A DNA stretch of 64,000 nucleotides from Streptomyces sp. A0958 (lineage in GTDB: Bacteria > Actinomycetota > Actinomycetes > Streptomycetales > Streptomycetaceae). Under the pieces are notes generated by a model. The model was given only the letters and a program-made list of their open reading frames with translations, did not search any database and was not told where the DNA came from. Shown here piece after piece: positions 16,538 to 25,359 of the stretch. Location of the stretch: positions 102,250-166,249 of the forward strand of contig NZ_SSBK01000014.1 of NCBI RefSeq assembly GCF_004795035.1, read 5' to 3'. A program made the position numbers and the translations under genes. The stretch's first letter is position 1. Every line of letters begins with the position of its first letter.

Positions 16538-16609
16538 GCGCGATTAGCTCAGCGGGAGAGCGCTTCCCTGACACGGAAGAGGTCACTGGTTCAATCCCAG
16601 TATCGCGCA
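16538..16609 (+). tRNA. tRNA-Val (anticodon GAC), copy 3
   Basis: Identical to copy 2 over 72 nt; here CCA is encoded at 16610-16612. It is the last member of the cluster. Confidence 0.97.
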
Positions 16610-16615
16610 CCATCA

Positions 16616-16649
16616 CGAAGCCCCGGTCGTCTCGACGACCGGGGCTTCG
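16616..16649. terminator. 15-bp stem-loop terminator of the tRNA operon
   Basis: CGAAGCCCCGGTCGT (16616-16630) pairs exactly with ACGACCGGGGCTTCG (16635-16649) around CTCG, starting 7 bp after the last tRNA. The right arm is followed by TCGTCG. Confidence 0.92.
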
Positions 16650-16663
16650 TCGTCCCCACCCGG

Positions 16664-16770
16664 TCAGGATGAGAAGAGCATGCGGCCGAAGCTCTTCTGC
16701 CGGTAGTCACCGTGGTGCCCGCCGTGGTGCTGCGGGGCGCCCCAGGCGGGCGCCGGAGCGGACGGGTTCG
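16664..16770 (-). pseudogene. Short C-terminal remnant, His/Gly-rich tail
   Basis: The minus strand ends in frame with GAPQHHGGHHGDYRQKSF, then GRMLFSS and a stop at 16664. Such a His/Gly tail with a final basic-aromatic motif looks like a genuine protein C-terminus, but upstream the frame soon loses coding character and has no start codon. I read it as the stub of a gene cut short near the tRNA cluster. Between here and 17004 I see no other gene. The family is not identified. Confidence 0.35.
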
Positions 16771-17004
16771 CCCTCGCCGGAAGGCACGCCCGCCGACGGT
16801 CGGTTCACCCTACGACGAGTGCTCGACGTCCAACTCCGGTTCCAGCGAGGTGATTCGTGCCCGGCGAACGGGCCCGGACAGCGCGATGTCCGGTCAGCTC
16901 CCCAGCTGACCGGACAAACGCTGCCGTCCGCCGCACCCCCGTCCCCACGGGGTTGTTGGCCGGATGTCCCGGTCCGGACCGCTCTTCCGGACCCGGGGCG
17001 CCGC

Positions 17005-17214
17005 TCAGCGCCCCAGCATCACGCCCACGGACGACGCCTGTGTGACCACTGCTTCCCAGCCGCCGAAGACGACGACGAGCAGGGCCGCCAGGGGAAGGAC
17101 CATGGCCGTCGCCACCAGCGGGTGACGCGTGCCGGACGACGGGCGGCTGCCGAACGCGGCGTGAGCCCTGCGTCCCCGCGTGCGGATGACGGTCCGCGCT
17201 GCCGTGTCCGCCAT
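17005..17214 (-). CDS. Small membrane protein, 69 aa
   Basis: ATG 17214 follows a strong site (AGGAGAGGAATC). The product has a basic N-terminus (RTVIRTRGRRAHAAFGSRP) and one long hydrophobic helix (HPLVATAMVLPLAALLVVVF) ahead of a short tail ending VGVMLGR. GC3 bias supports coding. No family recognised; basic residues before the helix predict an N-in topology. Confidence 0.75.
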   Translation of the reverse strand: MADTAARTVIRTRGRRAHAAFGSRPSSGTRHPLVATAMVLPLAALLVVVFGGWEAVVTQASSVGVMLGR

Positions 17215-17850
17215 GATTCCTCTCCTGACCTGATGTGGGGCGGCGGGCGTTTGACCTCGGGGGACGAGTGCGACGCCCGCCGCTTGACTTCAACATTAGG
17301 GATTCGGGCGGCGCGCGGCGTCATGCCCGCGTACCGAATGCCGGGCCTCCCGGAGGATGAGCCATGAGTGCTCGGTGTACTCCCCTGGGTGGAGACGGGG
17401 CTACGCAGGGTTGGGGTCATCCCGGAGGGGATGCTCGGCGGTGCCGTCCTCCTTGGTTACCGGTCATTCCGCCAGGGTCGCCTCTCGCGGCCTCATTGGC
17501 TATGGGGAGGGGTGACTTCACTCACTTCGACCACACTTCGGCGGGCCGCGTTCTCCACCCTGCCGCCGGCCCCGGAGGCCACCGCCTCGTACGGCCCGAC
17601 GGTGTCGCCGGCGTCCACGACCCTCTCGGCCCGGTCGCCCTCCACCGATCCAATCCCCCTTCTGCGGTCCACCTTTGACATCTCGCACGGCCCGGGGCGC
17701 CTGCATGCGCGGCTCCCTGACCGCTCCTCACGTCTCCCACCCGGTACTGACAATCGAATCCCCGGCGAGGGCGCGGCCTCTGAGCGCCCCGGGCGACGGG
17801 TACGTAAGCTGTGCCTCGTCAGGCGTACCAGGCAGCGGGGATGGGCAGAC
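17215..17850. other. 636-bp region without a supported gene
   Basis: Open frames exist on both strands but none has a ribosome site or recognisable motif. An 11-bp inverted repeat (GCGGCGGGCGT 17240-17250, ACGCCCGCCGC 17273-17283) lies just upstream of the small membrane gene and may be in its promoter. The plus-strand frame is continuous with the kinase, but its sequence there is Pro/Ser-rich shadow. Confidence 0.5.
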
Positions 17851-19140
17851 ATGGCGATGATGCGGCTCCGGCGCGAGGACCCGCGTGTCGTCGGCTCGTT
17901 CAGGCTGCACCGGCGGCTCGGGGCCGGCGGGATGGGTGTCGTCTACCTCGGCTCGGACCGCCGGGGCCAGCGGGTGGCGCTGAAGGTGATCCGCCCGGAC
18001 CTGGCGGAGGATCAGGAGTTCCGTTCGCGGTTCGCTCGCGAGGTCTCCGCCGCCCGCCGGATTCGCGGCGGATGCACGGCACGGCTGGTGGCCGCCGATC
18101 TGGAGGCGGACCGTCCGTGGTTCGCCACGCAGTACGTGCCGGGCCCCTCGTTGCACGACAAGGTGGCCGAGGAGGGCCCGCTGTCGGCCGCCGAGGTGGC
18201 CTCGATCGGCGCCGCGCTCTCCGAGGGCCTGGTGGCGGTGCACGAGGCCGGTGTCGTCCACCGCGACCTGAAGCCGTCGAACATCCTCCTCTCCCCCAAG
18301 GGCCCCCGGATCATCGACTTCGGGATCGCCTGGGCGACGGGCGCCTCCACGCTGACGCACGTCGGTACGGCGGTGGGCTCGCCCGGCTTCCTCGCCCCCG
18401 AGCAGGTCCGGGGCGCGGCGGTGACCCCCGCGACGGACGTCTTCTCGCTCGGGGCCACACTGGCGTACGCGGCGATGGCCGACTCCCCCTTCGGGCACGG
18501 AAGTTCCGAGGTCATGCTCTACCGCGTGGTGCACGAGGAGCCTCAGCTGTTCGACGTGCACGACGCGCTCGCGCCTCTGCTGAGCGCCTGTCTGGCGAAG
18601 GACCCTGAGGAGCGCCCGAGCACGCTCCAGCTGTCGATGCGGCTCAAGGAGATCGCGGCGCGGGAGGCCCAGGGGCTGCACGAGAGCCGGCCACCCGTCC
18701 AGCGTTCGGCGCAGGAGGCGGACCGGCCGACCGGCCGTCTGGACGGCCCGTACACGGAGCAGCAGACCCGCCGGGCCGCCGGTCCCGCTCCCGGGACGCG
18801 TCCGCAGAACCGGCCGTCGTCGCGTCCAGCCCCGTCCCGCACCGGCGGCGGGCGTCCGTCGCAGCAGCCGCCGCGCGGGGCGACCCGTCCCGGCAGGCGT
18901 CCGCAGGGCACCAACGGGACGAACGGCAGGCCGCGTACGCGACCGGGGACCCGGACGACCTCGACCGGCCGGCGCCCGGCCAACCCCCGGCTGCTGCGGC
19001 AGCGGCTCGTCGTCTTCGTGGTGGTGACGCTGCTGGTGGCGCTGGGGATCGCGGCGGCGCAGGGCTGCCAGGGTCCGGCCCGGGGCCTGGGCGCGGACCT
19101 CGGCCACGGCGGGGGTCAGAGCCAGGCGCAGGACCGGTAG
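17851..19140 (+). CDS. Membrane-anchored Ser/Thr protein kinase (PknB-like)
   Basis: The 429-aa product has a complete Hanks kinase domain: glycine loop LGAGGMGVVY (23-32), catalytic Lys45 in VALKVI, HRDLKPSN with catalytic Asp139, DFG at 156-158, and APEQ. A long Arg/Pro/Gly/Thr-rich linker (about 270-380) follows, then one transmembrane helix (RLVVFVVVTLLVALGIAAA, about 386-405). Only about 25 residues lie outside, ending in SQAQDR. There are no PASTA repeats, so it is not a cell-wall-sensing PknB proper. ATG 17851 gives MAMMRLRREDPRVVG. It faces the TrmH gene tail to tail, 12 bp apart. Confidence 0.95.
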   Translation: MAMMRLRREDPRVVGSFRLHRRLGAGGMGVVYLGSDRRGQRVALKVIRPDLAEDQEFRSRFAREVSAARRIRGGCTARLVAADLEADRPWFATQYVPGPSLHDKVAEEGPLSAAEVASIGAALSEGLVAVHEAGVVHRDLKPSNILLSPKGPRIIDFGIAWATGASTLTHVGTAVGSPGFLAPEQVRGAAVTPATDVFSLGATLAYAAMADSPFGHGSSEVMLYRVVHEEPQLFDVHDALAPLLSACLAKDPEERPSTLQLSMRLKEIAAREAQGLHESRPPVQRSAQEADRPTGRLDGPYTEQQTRRAAGPAPGTRPQNRPSSRPAPSRTGGGRPSQQPPRGATRPGRRPQGTNGTNGRPRTRPGTRTTSTGRRPANPRLLRQRLVVFVVVTLLVALGIAAAQGCQGPARGLGADLGHGGGQSQAQDR

Positions 19141-19152
19141 CGGGGTCCGGTT

Positions 19153-19971
19153 CTAGCTTTCCGGGCGGCCCGTCGCCACCGCGTAGAAGGCGACCGCTGC
19201 GGCGGCGCCGACGTTCAGTGAGTCCACGCCGTGGGCCATCGGGATGCGTACCCACTCGTCGGCGGCGACGAGGGCCTGGGTGGAGAGGCCGTCGCCCTCG
19301 GCGCCGAGCATCAGGGCCACCTGGTCCATCCGGTGCGGCGCCGCCTCCTCGATGCTGCTGGCCTTCTCGTCGGGGGTCAGCGCGAGCAGCGTGAAACCGG
19401 CCTCGCGTACGGTCTCCAGGGCCTTGGGCCAGGTGTCGAGTCGGGCGTACGGGACGGAGAAGACCGCGCCCATCGAGACCTTGACGGAACGCCGGTACAG
19501 CGGGTCGGCGCAGTCCGGGGAGAGCAGGACGGCGTCCATGCCGAGGGCGGCGGCGCTGCGGAAGATCGCCCCGATGTTGGTGTGGTCGTTGACGGCCTCC
19601 ATGACGACCACCCGGCGGGCGGTGCGCAGCAGTTCGTCGGCGGTCGGCAGGGGCTTGCGCTGCATGGAGGCGAGGGCGCCGCGGTGCACGTGGTAGCCGG
19701 TGACGCGCTCGGCGAGCTCCGGGCTGACCGCGTACACGGGGGCCGGGACCTCGTCGATGACGTCGCGCATCAGGTCGATCCACTTCGCCGAGAGCAGCAT
19801 GGAGCGCATCTCGTACCCGGCGTGCCGGGCGCGTCTGATCACCTTCTCCCCCTCGGCGATGAAGAGGCCCTCGGCGGGCTCCCGTCTGCGCCGGAGTTCC
19901 ACATCGGTCAGGCCGGTGTAGTCGCTCAGGCGGGGGTCGTCGGGGTCGTCGACGGTGATGAGATCAGCCAC
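19153..19971 (-). CDS. TrmH/SpoU family RNA 2'-O-methyltransferase
   Basis: The 272-aa protein has the three SPOUT motifs: NDHTNIGAIFRSAAALG (motif 1 with its Arg), LMLGAEGDGLS (motif 2), and IPMAHGVDSLNVGAAAAVAFY (motif 3, forming the SAM knot). An N-terminal extension (RREPAEGLFIAEGEKVI) resembles the substrate-binding L30e-like domain. It methylates a ribose in rRNA or tRNA; the exact target cannot be told from sequence. The next gene upstream on this strand is cobA, 63 bp away. Confidence 0.93.
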   Translation of the reverse strand: MADLITVDDPDDPRLSDYTGLTDVELRRRREPAEGLFIAEGEKVIRRARHAGYEMRSMLLSAKWIDLMRDVIDEVPAPVYAVSPELAERVTGYHVHRGALASMQRKPLPTADELLRTARRVVVMEAVNDHTNIGAIFRSAAALGMDAVLLSPDCADPLYRRSVKVSMGAVFSVPYARLDTWPKALETVREAGFTLLALTPDEKASSIEEAAPHRMDQVALMLGAEGDGLSTQALVAADEWVRIPMAHGVDSLNVGAAAAVAFYAVATGRPES

Positions 19972-20034
19972 GGTTTGATACTGCCTTGTCCGGTGTGTGG
20001 TGCCAACGGTCTGGAGGAGATCCGTTACCGCTGG

Positions 20035-21285
20035 TTACCTGGCGGTCGGTGCGGTGGCCGGGCCGACCGCGACGACGTCGCCGATGACGATGACTGCGGG
20101 CGGGCGGACGTCCTCGGCGGCCACGCGCTCGGCGACGGTCGCGAGGGTCGCGTCGACGCGGCGCTGGGCGGCCGTCGTCCCTTCCTGGACGAGGGCGACC
20201 GGGGTCTCGGGGGACCTGCCGTGTTCGACGAGCGCGCGCGCGATGGCCCCGATCTTGTCGACGGCCATCAGGAGCACCAGCGTGCCGCGCAGCCGGGCGA
20301 CGGCCTCCCAGTCGACCAGCGAACGCTCGTCGTCGGGGGCGACGTGGCCGCTGACCACGGTGAATTCGTGGGCGACGCCTCGGTGGGTGACGGGGATACC
20401 GGCCGCGCCGGGCACCGAGATCGAACTGGAGATACCGGGGACGACCGTGCACGGGATGCCCTCGGCGGCGAGCGCCTGCGCCTCCTCCATGCCCCGGCCG
20501 AAGACGAACGGGTCGCCGCCCTTGAGCCGGACGACCGCCTTGCCCGCCTTGGCGTGCTCGATCAGGGCGTTGTTGATGGCCTCCTGCGCCATGTAGCGCC
20601 CGTACGGGATCTTCGCGGCGTCGATCACCTCGACGTGCGGCGGGAGTTCGTCCAGCAGGTCGCGCGGGCCGAGCCGGTCGGCGATGACGACGTCCGCCTC
20701 GGCGAGGAGGCGGCGGCCGCGGACGGTGATCAGGTCGGGGTCGCCGGGCCCGCCGCCGACCAGGGCGACGCCGGCGGTCCGGGTGCGGTGGTGCGGGGCG
20801 GCGATGCTGCCGTCGCGCAGGCCCTCGACGATCGCGTCGCGGACGGCCGCCGAGTGGCGCGGGTCGCGGCCGTGCGCGCCGGCGGTGAGCACGGCGACGG
20901 TCACGCCCTCGCTGCGGCCGGTGGCCGGGGTCCAGGCGGTGGCGGCTTCCGCGTCGTCGCTGCGGACGCACCAGGTACGGGTGCGCTCGGCCTCGGCGGA
21001 GGCGGCGTCGTTGGCCACCGGGTCGTCGGTCGCGATGAGCGCGTACCAGGTGTCGGTGAGGTCGCCGTCGGCGTACGGGCGGCGCTCCCAGCGGATCTCA
21101 CCGGCGTCGGCCATCGCCTCGACGGACGCGGTGGCGGAGGGGGACACGAGGACGATGTCGGCTCCGGCCGCGATGAGGGCGGGGAGACGGCGCTGCGCGA
21201 CCTGGCCGCCACCGACGACGACTACGCGGCGCCCGCTCAGGCGCAGTCCGACGGGGTAAGCGGGGCGATCGGCGTGCTCGGCCAT
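20035..21285 (-). CDS. cobA: Uroporphyrinogen-III C-methyltransferase with siroheme synthase domain
   Basis: A CysG-like two-domain enzyme of 416 aa. Residues 1-150 hold a Rossmann dehydrogenase (RRVVVVGGGQVAQRRLPAL), the precorrin-2 oxidase/ferrochelatase type. Residues 160-416 are the SAM-dependent methyltransferase with LVGGGPGDPDLITVRGRRLL, VVRLKGGDPFVFGRG and VVPGISSS. It makes precorrin-2, the branch point to cobalamin and siroheme. ATG 21285 gives MAEHADRPAYPVGLRLSG; the longer upstream frame is Pro-rich shadow. cobT and cobL lie next on the same strand. Confidence 0.95.
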   Translation of the reverse strand: MAEHADRPAYPVGLRLSGRRVVVVGGGQVAQRRLPALIAAGADIVLVSPSATASVEAMADAGEIRWERRPYADGDLTDTWYALIATDDPVANDAASAEAERTRTWCVRSDDAEAATAWTPATGRSEGVTVAVLTAGAHGRDPRHSAAVRDAIVEGLRDGSIAAPHHRTRTAGVALVGGGPGDPDLITVRGRRLLAEADVVIADRLGPRDLLDELPPHVEVIDAAKIPYGRYMAQEAINNALIEHAKAGKAVVRLKGGDPFVFGRGMEEAQALAAEGIPCTVVPGISSSISVPGAAGIPVTHRGVAHEFTVVSGHVAPDDERSLVDWEAVARLRGTLVLLMAVDKIGAIARALVEHGRSPETPVALVQEGTTAAQRRVDATLATVAERVAAEDVRPPAVIVIGDVVAVGPATAPTAR

Positions 21286-21461
21286 GGCGGTGCGGGCTCC
21301 TCGTGCGATGCGGGGTGCGCGGCCGCTGCGGCGGTGGAGCGGCTGTGACGTGCGGGGTTCACGATACGGGGTGGGCGGGGCGGGGGGTGGGGTGCGGGGC
21401 TTGGTGGGTGCGGGGGTGGGCGCCAGCGGCGGGCTTGTACCCTCCCCGCCCCTGCCCGTAA

Positions 21462-21535
21462 CCGGGGCTCCGCCCCGGACCCCGCTCCTCAAGCGCCGGA
21501 GGGGCTGGATCTCCGCCGACGCTTGAGGAGCGGGG
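21462..21535. repeat. Streptomyces-type dispersed intergenic palindrome
   Basis: Two nested inverted repeats: CCGGGGC-TCC-GCCCCGG at 21462-21478, and CCCCGCTCCTCAAGCG (21480-21495) pairing exactly with CGCTTGAGGAGCGGGG (21520-21535). Sequences of this kind (CTCCTCAAGCGCCGGAGGGG) recur between genes throughout Streptomyces genomes, by my recollection. Here it follows the cobT stop and probably terminates it. Confidence 0.75.
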
Positions 21536-21541
21536 TGTCCG

Positions 21542-24500
21542 CTACTTCTCAGTTACGCCCGCCGAGTCGAACGTTGCCACCTCGTGCATCGCGCGGGCCG
21601 CGCTCTGCACGATCGGCAGGGCCAGCAGGGCGCCGGTTCCCTCGCCGAGGCGGAGGTCGAGGTCGACCAGGGGGCGCAGGCCCAGCTTGTTGAGGGCGGC
21701 CACGTGGCCGGGCTCGGCGCTGCGGTGGCCCGCGATGCATGCCGCCAGGGCCTCCGGGGCGATCGCACGGGCCACCAGGGCGGCCGCTCCCGCGCTCACG
21801 CCGTCGAGGATCACCGGCGTACGGAGCGACGCCCCGCCCAGGAGGAACCCGGCCATCGCCGCGTGCTCCAGGCCCCCGACGGCCGCCAGCACGCCGATCG
21901 GGTCCGCCGGGTCCGGCTGGTGCAGTTCGAGGGCGCGGCGCACCACGTCGATCTTGCGCGCGTGCATCTCGTCGTTGATGCCCGTGCCCCGGCCCGTCAC
22001 CTCGGCCGGGTCCATCCCCGTGTACACACAGATCAGCGCCGCCGACGCCGTCGTGTTGGCGATGCCCATCTCGCCCGTCAGCAGGGCCTTGTTGCCGGCC
22101 GCTACCAGATCGCGGGCGGTCTCGATGCCCACCTCGATCGCCGCGTGGACCTCCTCGCGGGTGAGCGCGGGCCCCGTCGTGAAGTCCGCAGTGCCGGCCC
22201 GCACCTTGCGGGGCAGCAGACCCGGCGTCGCGGGCAGGTCCGCCACCGCGCCGACGTCGACCACGCACACCTCGGCGCCGACCTGCGCCGCGAAGGCGTT
22301 GCAGACCGCGCCGCCGCCGAGCATGTTCGCGATCATCTGGCCCGTGACCTCCTGCGGCCACGCCGTGACGCCCTGCGCGTGCACCCCGTGGTCGCCCGCG
22401 AAGACCGCGACGGCCGCGGGCTCGGGGATCGGCGGCGGGCACATCCGGGACAGTCCCGCGAGCTGCGCCGAGATGATCTCCAGCATGCCGAGCGCACCGG
22501 CCGGCTTGGTCATCCGCTTCTGGCGCTCCCACGCCTCGCCCAGCGCCTTGGCGTCCAGCGGCCGGATGTTGGCGATCGTCTCCTGGAGCAGGTCGTGCGG
22601 CGCCTCGCCGGGCAGCGCGCGGCGACCGTACGTCTCCTCGTGCACGACCCACGACAGCGGACGCCTCTTCGACCAGCCCGCCTGCATCAGCTCGGGGTCC
22701 TCCGGGAACTCGTCCACGTACCCCACGCACAGGTACGCCACGACCTCCAGCTGCTCCGGCAGCCCCAGCGCCCGCACCATCTCGCGCTCGTCGAAGAAGC
22801 TCACCCAGCCGACCCCGAGGCCTTCCGCGCGTGCCGCCAGCCACAGGTTCTCCACGGCCAGCGCCGAGGAGTACGGAGCCATCTGCGGCTGCGTGTGCCG
22901 GCCCAGCGTGTGGCGGCCGCCCCGCGTCGGGTCCGCGGTGACCACGATGTTGACCGGTGTGTCGAGGATCGCCTCGATCTTCAGTTCCTTGAACTGCTTC
23001 GCCCGGGCCTTCGGCAGCGACTTGGCGTACGCGTCCCGCTGCTGCTGCGCCAGCTCGTGCATCGAGCGGCGCGTCTCCGCGGACCGGATGACGACGAAGT
23101 CCCACGGCTGCGAGTGCCCCACGCTGGGCGCGGTGTGCGCCGCTTCCAGGACGCGCAGCAGCACCTCGTGCGGGATGGGGTCGCTGCGGAAGCCGTTACG
23201 GATGTCGCGGCGCTCCCGCATCACACGCAGGACGGCCTCGCGCTCGGCGTCGTCGTACCCCGGTGCGGGCGGCGAGGCGACAGGCATCTCTTCCGGCCCC
23301 GCCTCATTGGAGCCGGATTCGGGCTCGGGTTCGGATTCGGAGTCGGGCCCAGCCTCTTCGGTCCGGGGAGCCTCCGGGGCCTCGGGGGCGGCAAGTGCCT
23401 CCGGGACGGCGGGGGCCTCGGCGACCTCGGGAGCTTCTTCGGGAACTTCTGTGGAGACCTCTGCGGGCTGCGGGGCCGGGGTGGGCTCGTTGAGCTCGGT
23501 GGTCTCGGGGGACCCGGTGACCTCGGCGGGTCCAGCCGTTCCGGCGACATCAACAGAAACCGTGGCCTCGGCAGAAACAGTGGCCTCAGCAGAAACCGCG
23601 ACCTCCGGGGAAGCCGTGGCCTCCGGAAACTCGGTGGTCTCGGCGGCCACAGGAGCTGCGGCGGCCTCAGGCGTCACCGCGGCCTCGATGGGCTCAGCAG
23701 CCTCAGGAAACCCGACGACCTCAGCAGCCTCAGGAGACCCGATGACCTCAGCAGCCACCGGCGCCTCAGCGCCCTCAGCGGCCTCCGGTGCCCCCGTCGT
23801 CTCCGGGACCTCAGCAGCAGTCGGGGCCCCGGCCACCGGCTCCGGGGCGGCGGCCGGCGTGGTCGGCGCTTCCGGCTCCTGTACCCGCTCCGCCGCGGCC
23901 GGCACCTCCGCCTGTACGGGCTCCGCCGGCACCGCCTCGTCGCTGAGGTCCGGGGTCTCGATGACCTCGGGCCCCTGCTCGGGCTCCGGCTCCGTGGCCG
24001 CGGGCTCGGCGACCGGCGCCGGGACCACCGCCTCGGGCTGTATCGACTGCTCGGCCACCGGGGCGGGGGCCGCGGGCGCCGACACGAGAGCGGGCGCGGC
24101 CTCCTGCACGGGGGCCGGCTCCGCGACCGCCGCCATCGCGTCCTCGGACGCCGGCGCCTCGGCCACGACCGGCTGATCCACGGGTGCGGCCACCGCCGCG
24201 GCTGCTTCCACCACCGCGGCCGGCTCCTCCGCCGCGTCGGCGGCCACCGGTTCCGGGACGACCGTTTCTGCTGCGGGGGCCGGGGTCACGGGCTCCGGGG
24301 CCGTCCACTGGTGGGCGTTCTGCGGCGGGATCTCGCCGAGCTGGGGGCCCGGGAGCCGCGCCTGCTCGTCGGACGGGACCTCGAAGTACTCGGGTTCGGC
24401 GGTCGCCGGGCCCGCATGGCGGGCGGGCGACGGGGCGGGAGCCTGCGCCTGCGCCTGCGGCGCTCCGGCCGGGCCGCGGTCGGCGAGCGAGCGGACCACG

Positions 24501-25027
24501 CCGACGCCCGACGTACCGCCGTAGGACGGCTCGGGCGAGGCCGGGCCGCGGTGCAGCGGGCGGCGCACGGTGGCCTGGGGCTGCGGGGCGGCGGGGGCGG
24601 GGGCGGTAACGCGTACGGCACCGAGGTCGACGGAGCCGGAATCGCGGCCACCGGACTCGTGGGTGCCGGACTCGTGGGTGCCCCGGCCGGTCTCCGGCAG
24701 CGGCTCGGCGGCGGCCTGCTGCATCGCGTACGCCGGGACCTGCTCCTGGAGCTGGACGGGGCCCTGGGCGTGCGGCTGCGGGGCCTGCGCCGGCTGGTGG
24801 ACGCCCTGCCCGGCCGTACCGTCCACGAAGTGGCCGGGGGCCGGGGCGGGCTGGGGCTCGCCCCAGGCGCCCTGCGCGCTCGGCATCAGCAGGAGGTCGT
24901 CGTCCTCGGGTGTGTGTGCGGAGGGTTCGAGGTAGGTGTAGGAGTCGGGGGCGGGGGCTCCCGGCTGCTCCACCATGCCTGCGTTCTCCGGCAGTCCCTC
25001 ACCCGGAACCCGGCCGGTGTCACTCAT
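21542..25027 (-). CDS. cobT: BluB-CobT fusion: DMB synthase and NaMN:DMB phosphoribosyltransferase, with long disordered N-terminus
   Basis: This 1161-aa protein has three parts. Residues 1-590 are low-complexity, Ala/Pro/Glu/Val-rich, full of short motifs such as EAPVAAEV and PEAAEP, and probably disordered. Residues 590-800 are a nitroreductase-fold BluB domain (RRDIRNGFRSDPIP, APSVGHSQPWDF, LGVGWVSFFD), which destroys FMNH2 with oxygen to make dimethylbenzimidazole. Residues 815-1161 are CobT (KPAGALG, AGDHGVHAQGVTAWPQEVT, GIANTTASAA, catalytic Glu in RLGEGTGALLAL), which attaches a phosphoribosyl to that base. Product of the first enzyme feeds the second. ATG 25027 follows GAGGGGAACGC. 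Confidence 0.93.
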   Translation of the reverse strand: MSDTGRVPGEGLPENAGMVEQPGAPAPDSYTYLEPSAHTPEDDDLLLMPSAQGAWGEPQPAPAPGHFVDGTAGQGVHQPAQAPQPHAQGPVQLQEQVPAYAMQQAAAEPLPETGRGTHESGTHESGGRDSGSVDLGAVRVTAPAPAAPQPQATVRRPLHRGPASPEPSYGGTSGVGVVRSLADRGPAGAPQAQAQAPAPSPARHAGPATAEPEYFEVPSDEQARLPGPQLGEIPPQNAHQWTAPEPVTPAPAAETVVPEPVAADAAEEPAAVVEAAAAVAAPVDQPVVAEAPASEDAMAAVAEPAPVQEAAPALVSAPAAPAPVAEQSIQPEAVVPAPVAEPAATEPEPEQGPEVIETPDLSDEAVPAEPVQAEVPAAAERVQEPEAPTTPAAAPEPVAGAPTAAEVPETTGAPEAAEGAEAPVAAEVIGSPEAAEVVGFPEAAEPIEAAVTPEAAAAPVAAETTEFPEATASPEVAVSAEATVSAEATVSVDVAGTAGPAEVTGSPETTELNEPTPAPQPAEVSTEVPEEAPEVAEAPAVPEALAAPEAPEAPRTEEAGPDSESEPEPESGSNEAGPEEMPVASPPAPGYDDAEREAVLRVMRERRDIRNGFRSDPIPHEVLLRVLEAAHTAPSVGHSQPWDFVVIRSAETRRSMHELAQQQRDAYAKSLPKARAKQFKELKIEAILDTPVNIVVTADPTRGGRHTLGRHTQPQMAPYSSALAVENLWLAARAEGLGVGWVSFFDEREMVRALGLPEQLEVVAYLCVGYVDEFPEDPELMQAGWSKRRPLSWVVHEETYGRRALPGEAPHDLLQETIANIRPLDAKALGEAWERQKRMTKPAGALGMLEIISAQLAGLSRMCPPPIPEPAAVAVFAGDHGVHAQGVTAWPQEVTGQMIANMLGGGAVCNAFAAQVGAEVCVVDVGAVADLPATPGLLPRKVRAGTADFTTGPALTREEVHAAIEVGIETARDLVAAGNKALLTGEMGIANTTASAALICVYTGMDPAEVTGRGTGINDEMHARKIDVVRRALELHQPDPADPIGVLAAVGGLEHAAMAGFLLGGASLRTPVILDGVSAGAAALVARAIAPEALAACIAGHRSAEPGHVAALNKLGLRPLVDLDLRLGEGTGALLALPIVQSAARAMHEVATFDSAGVTEK

Positions 25028-25359
25028 GCGTTCCCCTCGCCCATCGTCAGTGCTCCTTCGGCCCTTCGCCCGGGACGCCCGAACACGGCACGCCGGTACT
25101 CGTCCAGTGGAACGAGCTGGCGCGCCGCGCGGCACGAATCGGTCGCGGACATCCTGCATTCTCGCGGTCGTTCGTTGCCGCGGCAGGTCATTTCGCCACG
25201 GCTCACTGTGGACTGCGCCACGTTGCGCGTCCCAGGGTTCTGCCGTACCACAGCGAGGGCCAAAACGGTCCCCTTTTCCGGACATTGATGAACGAAGCGA
25301 CGAACATCCCGGAGCGGTGCGACGATCGGCCAGCCTACCTCGCACCGTGTCCGGACGGG
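25028..25359 (-). other. cobT upstream region with a possible small overlapping ORF
   Basis: About 330 bp. A minus-strand frame from TTG 25263, preceded by AAGGGGACCG, runs 79 codons and stops at 25024, overlapping the cobT start by 4 bp (ATGA). Its GC3 is only around 70%, lower than real genes here, and I do not recognise the product. TAGGCT at 25337-25332 (minus) resembles a -10 box. I see no B12-box of a cobalamin riboswitch. Confidence 0.3.

Noticed and set aside
17368..17850. A longer kinase start giving 160 extra residues
   Set aside because: The extension is Pro/Ser/Arg-rich without coding bias; ATG 17851 gives a standard kinase N-terminus.
21462..21535. A novel mobile repeat at the cobT end
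   Set aside because: The sequence matches a family of intergenic palindromes common to Streptomyces, as I recall; listed as a repeat rather than a novelty.
25028..25359. A cobalamin riboswitch before cobT
   Set aside because: I looked for the conserved B12 box and core on the minus strand and found no match.
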